A stretch of DNA of 64,000 bases from Daucus carota subsp. sativus (taxonomy: Eukaryota > Streptophyta > Magnoliopsida > Apiales > Apiaceae): contig NC_030382.2 of NCBI RefSeq assembly GCF_001625215.2, positions 33,714,610-33,778,609 of the forward strand, given 5' to 3'. The notes under the pieces were generated by a model. That model did not search any database. It was not told where the DNA came from and was given only the letters and a program-made list of their open reading frames with translations. Position 1 is the first letter of the stretch. Every line of letters begins with the position of its first letter. Below, piece after piece: positions 56,048 through 64,000 of this stretch. Made by a program: the position numbers and the translations under genes.

Positions 56048-56438
56048 TGTGTGTATATATGTATATTATTTAATGTATTTTTCTAAAGAGTGTGAAAAAA
56101 ATTTACAACGTATGGTCAAATCATCTGTTTGCAATTATGATTTTTTTGAAAGTGTGCATCATCTGTTTGCAATTATGAGCTCGTTTAAAGTCATGCAATT
56201 ATGAGTTTTTGAACAGTGTGCATCAGCTTTTTTTGTATGGTCACATCCCTCACATTTAACACATAGTGCAGCATGCAATAATATCAATGGATTTATGCAG
56301 TAGCTTGTTCAGAGAATCATTCATTACTTTATTGCTCATTGATAGAGTGACTGCATACCAATAAGTGGACACAAAAATTGCATGCACTATTGAAGCACAG
56401 TGGTTAACTTTGAAATTCGTCCTTAAAAGCTGAAGCAT
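55078..56438. repeat. Triplicated block of about 550 bp upstream of the transposase
   Basis: Two full units and one partial unit share the marker CACATTTAACACATAGTGC (about 55142, 55689, 56251). Each full unit contains a (TA)n microsatellite (about 55430-55490 and 55978-56045), which accounts for the length difference. A 60-codon minus-strand frame recurs in each unit, without signs of being a gene. The last unit ends next to the transposase leader. Confidence 0.92.
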
Positions 56439-56548
56439 TTGTGGTTGCCTATCCACAAAACCATCATCACTTGAAAAAACCTCATTGGCAAGCTATCAGA
56501 AAACCAAAACCACCAAAATCAAACCACTCCAAAAAAACCAAAACAAAG

Positions 56549-59412
56549 ATGGACGGTTACGTAAACGTCAATTTCTTCTGGGGAGGTGAAATCATAAAAC
56601 AAGATAACGATGTTCTCTACACCTTAGATCCGAAAGAAATGATGTATGTGAAATTGAGCAGCTCACTTGAAGAACTACGAGATATGGTGTTCGGGTTGAT
56701 GCATATAAGTAGGCATCATTGGGATGTCAAGCTTAGTGTGAAATATCCTCGAATCGGGGTTAGTAACCTCGTTTCGGGGTTCTTTGTGAAGTCTGTTAAA
56801 TCGGACGACGATGTTCGTAGGATGTTAAGTATCCCCGAGAGATTTCACTTGGGTGGAGACGTATCATTGTTTATCGAGGCCGAGAGTATTGCTCAACCCA
56901 GCCAACACTATGGAGGCGAGTATGGGGGGAACTATGGACAAACCGGACAAACCGCTGCAGGTGGCCAAGTTTCAAATTATGTTGAAAACTACGGTGGGAG
57001 TTTTGGAGGCGATTATGGGGGAAACTATGGACAAAGCCAGGGCATGCAAGGGTGGTCTAGCGGCTACAACTACGGGACGATTGGAGAGTATGGTGGTGGC
57101 TCGAGTAATACGGGTCGTTTTGTTGTTGAAGAGGTTGTGGACGAGGACGATTTGAGTGGTAGACAGCCATCACCGGCTCGTCAAACCCCGAAAAGAGGTG
57201 CAGCTATAGCTCTTGCACTGGAGAACCAGGAGGATGATGAAGAGTATGGCTCGGAAAGAGCCATAAGCAGCAGTGACGATTCGGAGTGGAATCTATCACA
57301 GGAGGATGTTCCGGAAAGTGAAGATTTTTCGGAGGTTGATTCCGATGAAGAAAGAGAGGGAAACATGCACTTGCAAACACAGGCATTGTCTATTCATGAA
57401 CCTAGAGCTGCATGGTTTGGATCCCAGGATTACGAGCCTGTGATTGTGTCCAACAAGGACGCAGTTATGTCACTCGGGTTTGATCCCGCCAACGATGAGT
57501 TGACTGAAGGAGCTCTATTTGCTACCAAGGAAGTGCTCATAGCTGCTGTGAAACATGCACACATAAGTACAGATCGAAATTTCATCGTGGAGAAAAGCTC
57601 CACGCAAGTCTACAAAGTTAAATGTGTGGTTTCAAACTGCAAGTGGAAGCTAAGGGCCGCGAAGAAGAAGTCCCACGGCCTTTTTCAAATAACTAAATGT
57701 CCAGAGATTCACACATGCCTACTGGATAGACCCACGCATGACCACTGCAAAATTTCAGCAAAAATGATTGGCTATGTGGTTGCTCCCTACGTAAGTCCTA
57801 CAACCTTGGATATCATTATATGTCTAAATATTATCGTTTATTATTCATCGTTAATGTTAATATATTTTGTTTCAACAGATCTCCCAGACCCCTCAATTGA
57901 AGGTAAGCAACATCATCACAATGGTCAATGATGAGTACCACCATTTGGTTAGTTACTTGAAAGCATGGAGGGGGAAGATGGCCGCCATGGAAAGCGTTTA
58001 TGGAAGCTGGAAGACAACCTACAACGAGCTCCCTCGGTTCCTTAATGTCATGGCCAGTACAAATGTCGGAAGTATAGTTGTGGTTGAGGTTGTTCCACAT
58101 CATAAAGAGAGGGGTACATCGACATTTGTTCGTGCATTTTGGTGCCTAAAAGCAATGATTGATGGTTGGCAGTATGCACGGCCAGTTATTTCCATTGATG
58201 GTACATTTCTTAAGGGAAAGTATAATGGGAAATTGCTGGTCGCGGTGGGAGTCGACTCTAATAACCACCAATATCCCATATGCTTCGCCCTTGTTGATGA
58301 GGAAACAACTGAAAATTGGTCTTGGTTTCTACGTCTTTTACGTAGACATGTATGCCGAGATAGATTGGGGGTTTGTATTATATCTGACCGTGCGACGGGG
58401 ATCCTTGCTGCAATGAATGACGAAGCGAGTGGTTTTACCCCGCCGATGGGCTATCACAGATTCTGCCTCCATCATGTTAGGAGCAACTTCTCCAAGGCAT
58501 TCCCGGGAAAGGAGCTTAAAATGTTAATGTGGCTAGCCGGCAATACGCCACAGATTAGGAAATATGATGCCTACATGAAGAAGATTGGAGAGCTTTCGCC
58601 TCAAGGCTTGAGGTGGTTGCTAGGGATAAGTCCAGCCCTCTGGACTATTTGTCATGACACAGGCCACGCTCGTTTCGGCCAAGCTACCACAAACATCACG
58701 GAGAGCTTTAATGGTAACGTGCGCGTGGCTCGGCACCTACCTGTGACCGCAATGATTGAATTCATGTTTTATAAAACTGTTAGGACGGTCAATAAGGAGA
58801 GGAACGCAGTGCTTGAGGGCATTGGGGAGGGTCATGAACTTTGTCTAAGGACGAGAAATAAGTTGGAGAAGATTGCAGCCAAAGCTAACACACACCGGGT
58901 CGAGACATTTAATAGAGGAACCGGTTTGTTCTCCGTAAAGACGCAAAGGTACATCGTACATGGTAAAAGGGTGCAATAAGGGCGGGAACACGCAGGTGGT
59001 TGACATAACTCAGCGTACATGCACTTGCGGGAAATGGGCTTGCCACCGCCTACCGTGTTCACATTTGATTGCTGCTTGCAACCACAATCACTTAAACTGG
59101 AAACAGTGGATTGGCCACTTCCACTACAACTCTACTTTGTTGAAATTGTGGGAGCCAATGATATATCCATTACCAGCAACTGGGTATTGGGATATTGATT
59201 TGCCAGTGCAATGGAGAATGTTTGGAACTGTGGTACCGAACGAGGCCTTGCGAAAGAGAAGGCGTAAACGAGGAGAAAGGGGTCAATCCGTCAGAATACG
59301 CACGGAGATGGACAGTTCCCGTACAAGTCACAAATGTGGCCGCTGCAAGCAAGAAGGACACACTAGACATAGTAAAAGGTGTCCATTGTACAATGTTGAC
59401 CCTACTGTGTAA
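56549..59412 (+). pseudogene. MuDR-type transposase of the MULE, one apparent frameshift
   Basis: Exon 1 is 56549-57790 (414 aa) and exon 2 starts at 57879; the junction is in phase. Residues about 121-184 are Gly/Tyr/Gln/Asn-rich and 194-272 acidic. A MuDR DNA-binding domain follows (about 320-400, with Cys/His pairs). The DDE core has D521 (VISIDGTFL), D584 (IISDRATG) and E689 (TNITESFNG). The SWIM zinc finger (CTCGKWACHRLPCSH) and terminal CCHC knuckle (CGRCKQEGHTRHSKRC) are in the next frame. The shift is near the AAAA run at 58965-58968. It is either a one-base mutation, a sequencing error or, less likely, programmed. Confidence 0.9.
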
Positions 59413-59745
59413 TTTAATTGCCATTTTCTTTTTAGTCCTTGTTTTTAATTGTTAATTTGTATTTTCCTTTTCAGTCCTTGTTTTTTATTGTTACTCTGTA
59501 TTTTTCTTTCGTTTTTTATTGTTAATCCAATTTTGTTAATTAATTTAATGTAATGGTGTTGAAGCAATAAATAAACTTCAAGGAAACAGAAGCATTCGGG
59601 ACAAGATATTACACACTGGCAAAAGAAAGGCTGTAAAGAAAAGATTCTGCTCAGTTAAAGGACAATATATAATAAAGTAAAGTGATGTGAAAAGAAAGGC
59701 TGTATAGATTAGACTACACACTGGCAAACCATAGCAAGCAACGAA

Positions 59746-59868
59746 ATAATGCTCATATTCACATGATCAACAGTTGTATCTCATAATGCTGATATTCACA
59801 TGATCAACAGTTGTATCTCATAATGTTGATATTCACATGATCAACAGTAGTATCTGATAATGCAGAGG
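59746..59868. repeat. 37-bp tandem repeat, three units
   Basis: ATTCACATGATCAACAGT recurs at 37-bp spacing between the transposase gene and the second MULE gene. Confidence 0.85.
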
Positions 59869-60025
59869 GTCACATGGTGTACAGTAGGTCATAAAGTAAA
59901 GGTTCTGCAAAAGTAAAGTGCCTCACTGTAAAGATTAGACTGTACAAAGTTTCTCACTTTATAGATTAGACCCACGTTTTCATACTGCCAAACCATAGCA
60001 TGCATTGAAAGAAAAGATTCAGCTC

Positions 60026-60069
60026 ATTTAAAGGACTTGTCAATTCAAAAATTGACAAGTCCTTTAAAT
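60026..60069. promoter_or_regulatory. Perfect 20-bp inverted repeat upstream of the second MULE gene
   Basis: The arm ATTTAAAGGACTTGTCAATT and its exact inverse are separated by CAAA. It ends 29 bp before a TATAAATA box (60099-60106), which is 73 bp before the ATG at 60179. It could be a binding site, a cruciform or a transcript hairpin. Confidence 0.85.
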
Positions 60070-60178
60070 ATATTCAGCTAAACAATAATCCATTCGCCTA
60101 TAAATAGGTCTTCATTATGGTTGATACACATACAAGCAACTAAACAAACACAAAATTCACTCATCACTTAAGCTGAAA

Positions 60179-60940
60179 ATGGATAAGGGCAAGGCACCAA
60201 TGGATAAGGGGAAAGCACCAATGACCCCCGGCTGCGAAAAACGCCTCAAACAGCAACAAGATAGGAGACAGCCGGAGCTTGTGTTGGGAGGGATGCGCAA
60301 CAACCGAAGCAACCAACCTAAACCAGCTCCTAAAAGCAAGGCACCACCGGTCGTGCAACAAAAGAAAACTCGGCCACCGTTGGGACGGATGCGCACTGAC
60401 TTTGACATCAAGAAAATGATAGAGGAGACGAGAGAAGAGAGACGTCTCGAGGTTGAACATCAAAAGAACGTGAAGAAGTGGAACAAACTCTTCCGTTATA
60501 TTTGCAGGTATGTTTATAGGAGGATTAGAAGGGGCAAAGATTGGGTGATGACGGAGGCGGAAGATGATATCCATAACAGAAAATTCCCTGAAGTTCACAA
60601 ACTCTATTTTCAACGCCATCGTGAGATGGGTGAGATGGATATCCCATTTGGTGATTCTCGCATGAGGTATTATGCGACTAAAATCGATGAAGAGTGCGCC
60701 GCACTGCAGGCTAAACTCGAGGGAAGTCAGGAAGCCAGATTTTGGGCCGAGTGGGGAGATGTGGACAATGTAACTTATCAGTGCCGTCGAGTGCAAATGC
60801 CTACCCCGTGGGTCGATGAAGATGAAGTGGAAGGCGGTGTTGCTGATGATGGTGGAGACGATGATGCTCACGCTGAGGACGATGAAGATGATGATGAAGG
60901 ATATGATTCCGACTATATTGTGGACCTCACTCAGGATTGA
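60179..60940 (+). CDS. Second MULE-encoded protein, unrecognised
   Basis: This intronless gene encodes 253 aa. I do not recognise the family. It starts with a repeated MDKGKAP, followed by a basic, Pro/Lys-rich region (about 16-70) and a helical, highly charged middle (IKKMIEETREERRLEVEHQK; about 75-200, with RYICRYVYRRIRRGKDW). It ends in a strongly acidic tail (about 210-245) and the C-terminal DYIVDLTQD, which has the form of a SUMO-interacting motif. The TATA box and leader look like a genuine promoter. By position it recalls accessory genes such as mudrB, but I see no similarity to MURB. Confidence 0.75.
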   Translation: MDKGKAPMDKGKAPMTPGCEKRLKQQQDRRQPELVLGGMRNNRSNQPKPAPKSKAPPVVQQKKTRPPLGRMRTDFDIKKMIEETREERRLEVEHQKNVKKWNKLFRYICRYVYRRIRRGKDWVMTEAEDDIHNRKFPEVHKLYFQRHREMGEMDIPFGDSRMRYYATKIDEECAALQAKLEGSQEARFWAEWGDVDNVTYQCRRVQMPTPWVDEDEVEGGVADDGGDDDAHAEDDEDDDEGYDSDYIVDLTQD

Positions 60941-61075
60941 GAACTTATGTCATGTTCTCATTTTAATCATATGTAATTTCCCTTCAGTTTATGTAATGCT
61001 TCTGTTTCGTTTAAGTTTATGTAATGCGAATTACCTTTTAAGTACAATCTATATGAGCTTAAATATTTAAATATG

Positions 61076-61597
61076 ACAATCTATAATATTATATTATATC
61101 ATTACATAATATAATAATATAAAATATAATATCACAAATAATGTATCACTATATAATATAAAATATTTTTATATTATATCATTATATAAATAATATTATA
61201 AAATATTATAATATAAATATTTACTAAAACTTCAATTAAATATATAAATATATATATATATATCACTATATAATATAAAATATTTTTATATTATATCATT
61301 ATATAAATTATATTATAAAATATTATAATATAAATAATATGGGTCGCCCTTTGAAATAATATTTTCCGATTTTTGAATTTTTTTTTTTAAAATAACCCAT
61401 ATGGGTCGCTCTTTCAAAGGGCGACCCATATGGAACTTTTTACAGCATGGGTCTCTCTTTGAAAGAGCGACCCCAATGGGGTTTTTTGTGTTTGGGTCGC
61501 TGTTTCAAAGCGCGACCCGTGCTGTAAAAAGTTTTGAAAAAAAACTGGTTACTTTTGAAAAGTGGTTGAATAGAATGGTTAGAAATGAGAGGGAGCC
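61076..61597. repeat. Right terminal inverted repeat of the MULE
   Basis: It is the inverse of the left repeat. It is longer because of an internal duplication in its AT-rich part (about 61145-61320). One segment of the left repeat (near CGAGAAAACGCGACC) is missing or changed on the right. Confidence 0.85.
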
Positions 61598-61607
61598 TAA
61601 TTTAACC

Positions 61608-63347
61608 GTCTTTATTGGAAAAAAGAAACAAAAAATGTCCCCTTTGGTTGAATAAATTATACTCCTCCATGCAGTACTAATTACATTAAAATATGTGGAT
61701 TTTTTCAAATAAATGCTGAAATGAATTTTACTTTTTTACATGGAGGATCAAAAATCTGTTTTTTTTTTTCACATTAAAGAGAGAGATAAAATGGAATAAT
61801 ATATCAGTATTTGATTTTCAGTTAATCCGAGTATATAATGTAATGATGAGCGGAAGAAAACAGGAAGGCCAACCTCCCCGGCGGAGGCGGAGATGAGTTG
61901 AAACTTGTATAGGCAGCGAGTCGGGTACCATTTTTTGTTTTATGTATGTCTGATATCAATTCTCAACTTGTTTATGCGTCTAAACATTATCACATGGACC
62001 ACCTTAGTTCCAACAAAATTACGGCCCTAAACAGAATAAAGAATCCATATCACGTACTGATTTCTTTTCTGTAAAAGATTTGATTATTCTTTTCTTCTTT
62101 TCTAAATTGTTGGATTCTTTATTCCTATACCAACCGGCTCAATTATTCAGGACGCCCTGTGTAATAAAAAAGAAATGATATATGTATTAATTTTATGGTC
62201 TTGTAAATTGGGGGTCCTCTAAATTTTGAGGTCATGTAGTAGCCTTTTGCGGATGTTATTCACGGACCCTCACACTAACGCATGTTACCTATACTCTGGT
62301 TTTGCGTTGACATTTTAAAATATGTGATGCAAAAAGAAATATAGGATCAACAAATATTAGTTTTTAGGAACATATCTGAATCGTCCAGAGTAAGTTGAAC
62401 AAAATTAATTTGGAATTCACCAAAAAATGGAAACTAAGAAATATAATTAATTCAACAATTATAGAATAAATCAAATACTCCCCTCTATCTCACTCATTTC
62501 TATATAGTTTTCTCGATTACTTGACAAGCATTTTAAGACATCAATACCAGAATTTAGCAAAGGGCGGAGGATCAAGGGTAATTTTGAGACATTGAGACTT
62601 GGGGTGAATCAAAAGTGATTGTTAGCAACTTGCCTGTGGATAGATGATCTGGACTAATTAAGTTGTTTAGGTAGACAATAGTGAAGTTAGTCTGAATAGA
62701 TATAGTCAGTTATTCTTGCAAGTTTTGTTTCATCAGCTGCTGATCATATGTGTTTATGAAATAAGATATGCAGGTTTGGCCTTTTGGTTGATTTATTGGA
62801 CAAAGTCCCTTTTTCTTTTAGAAAAATGTATATAGAATAACACAATTGTCTATTGTGACTCTGCTGTTTGATTTGCATATCCTCTGTTAATACCAAAAAT
62901 GCCCAGCTACAATATTACGATGATTCAGGAGGAAACACCCAAATTACCACACATATATAACATGAGTTGGGCAATTCAGCATGCTCCTAGGAGTGCACTT
63001 TTGAAGCACATTCATCCCTCTTCAAGAAAAATCAGTAAAAAAACACCTTAATGGGTACTACCTAAATCCAAAATGATGTGAAATATGAAATGTGAATCAA
63101 GAATGATACTCCATGTATATTTATAATAGTGAGTAAATATTACTACTGATTTCATACAGTATGTAGGCTTTCAAGTATATCCGTGTAAATTTCAGATTTA
63201 CAAGCCAGGCTATGATTCATAAACCCAAACACCAACAACGACTAACATAGATAAAAATTCACTCAAAGCATCTAATGATAATCAGATTCTTATAAAAAGT
63301 TGGCACCAGGATATATATGCTTCCACAGATTGGACAGCTCCGTAAAA
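61608..63347. other. Intergenic DNA between the MULE and CP12
   Basis: 61608-62050 is collinear with the region upstream of copy 1 (shared ACTCCTCCATGCA and AACAAAATTACGG blocks), so it is the displaced upstream region of copy 2. Beyond that I see AT-rich DNA without genes. Confidence 0.6.
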
Positions 63348-63734
63348 TCAATCATCATAAGTGCGGCACTCCTGAGTCTCAGGGTTTTCCTTGCAGTACT
63401 CCTCCAAGGGGTCACTGTCTTTCTTCTTGTCCTTGGCATGGCTAGCTGCTGCGCTCAACTCCTCAACCTCGTCCCACGCAGCTACACATTCTCCGCTCAC
63501 AGGGTCCCCTGCACAAGCCTCCTCTGCTTCCTTGATGCTCTCAGCCACCTTGTCAGACAGGTCTGCAGGTTTTGCTGCCACGGGTCTCAGTATCATCCGG
63601 CCTGCACTAAACTGAGTGGATTTTTTCCATGGCTGGCTGAGTTTCAGCCACGGGGACTTGACGGTTGGTGCTTCTATGGCCTTGGCCAAGAATCCTGGAG
63701 TCGAAAGGCTAATACCAGATAAAGTTGCAGCCAT
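63348..63734 (-). CDS. CP12: Calvin-cycle regulator CP12, chloroplast
   Basis: This intronless gene encodes 128 aa. About 50 residues of Ser-rich, basic transit peptide precede the conserved protein. It has the AWDEVEEL motif and two cysteine pairs with C-X8-C spacing (CAGDPVSGEC, CKENPETQEC), and ends ECRTYDD. CP12 is a small disordered stromal protein. When oxidised it forms disulfides and holds GAPDH and phosphoribulokinase in an inactive complex in the dark. All four redox cysteines are present. Confidence 0.96.
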   Translation of the reverse strand: MAATLSGISLSTPGFLAKAIEAPTVKSPWLKLSQPWKKSTQFSAGRMILRPVAAKPADLSDKVAESIKEAEEACAGDPVSGECVAAWDEVEELSAAASHAKDKKKDSDPLEEYCKENPETQECRTYDD

Positions 63735-64000
63735 TGCTTATTATTAACCACTGGGTTTTGAAAAAAGTGAGGAAGGGTGGGATAAAATGAAGAGCTAAGT
63801 GTGAAGATATAAGTTGGGGTGCAATGAATTTTAAGCACTGGTTTCTTATCATCTATTTGCAAACTAAGACCATTCAAGTGTCATACATATTGACAACAGC
63901 TCTGAACCTTGTGATATTTAACAGCTTTTGGATTCTTATGCTCCTTGCTTCTTTTGAATGACTATCCCAGTCACAGACTCACAATATATATTGTGTACAA
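63735..64000 (-). other. Upstream region of CP12
   Basis: This holds the 5' leader and proximal promoter of CP12. A TTATATCTTC element near 63806 on the minus strand could serve as a TATA box. Nothing else is visible before the window edge. Confidence 0.4.

Larger units (their letters stand above)
54302..61597 (+). mobile_element. Mutator-like element (MULE) with two genes, 7,296 bp
   Basis: It is bounded by a perfect 10-bp target duplication, TAATTTAACC (54292-54301 and 61598-61607). The terminal inverted repeats are over 400 bp, starting GGCTCCCTCTCATTTCTAAC. Inside, on the plus strand, are a MuDR-type transposase gene (56549-59412) and a second gene (60179-60940). The perfect duplication suggests a fairly recent insertion. 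Confidence 0.95.

Noticed and set aside
55147-56456. Three nearly identical 60-66 codon frames on the minus strand
   Set aside because: They are identical because the DNA block is triplicated. No promoter, domain or codon-level constraint can be seen.

Overview
The window is nuclear DNA of a flowering plant, very probably a eudicot. It has spliced genes with GT-AG introns, AT-rich intergenic DNA, plant-specific families (type I MADS, WRKY, ORTHRUS/VIM, PMEI, chloroplast CP12) and typical plant transposons. I cannot name the species.

Left part (1-12 kb): the 3' exons of an At4g02010-type receptor-like kinase, a secreted invertase/pectin methylesterase inhibitor-like protein, a type I MADS-box gene (minus strand) and an intronless ribosomal-L1-domain nucleolar protein. 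Next is a decayed, intron-containing copy of the chloroplast protease gene CLPP5 (about 7.8-10.5 kb). Its last intron holds a Tourist-like MITE.

Middle (12-33 kb): a complete nine-exon ORTHRUS/VIM gene (PHD-RING-SRA-RING, 677 codons); a likely Helitron with internal tandem repeats; a group IIe WRKY gene of four exons on the minus strand; a foldback element; a likely Copia-type solo LTR with a dense ATGACAA motif array; a compact minus-strand Helitron with both ends visible; and an F-box gene.

Right part (33-62 kb): two duplicated genes for a membrane-anchored or secreted NHL/SMP-30-type beta-propeller protein, relatives of Arabidopsis At2g01410. Copy 1 has a 12,966-bp Tat-lineage Ty3/gypsy retrotransposon inside exon 1. 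The insert has a 5-bp target duplication, LTRs identical over 691 bp, an intact 1,928-aa polyprotein with two RNase H domains, a spliced antisense gene and a CCCGGG-rich tandem array. Copy 2 has an intact coding sequence, but a 7,296-bp MULE with a perfect 10-bp target duplication sits 138 bp upstream of its ATG. The MULE carries a MuDR-type transposase with one apparent frameshift and a second, unrecognised gene whose product ends in a SUMO-interaction-like motif. Several MITEs and a SINE lie in the same duplicated block.

Right edge (62-64 kb): mostly featureless intergenic DNA, then a complete, intronless CP12 gene (Calvin-cycle regulator) on the minus strand.

The host genes show no common pathway. 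The most interesting material is the transposon biology: two large, young-looking elements, each carrying an additional gene, inserted in the two members of one small gene family.
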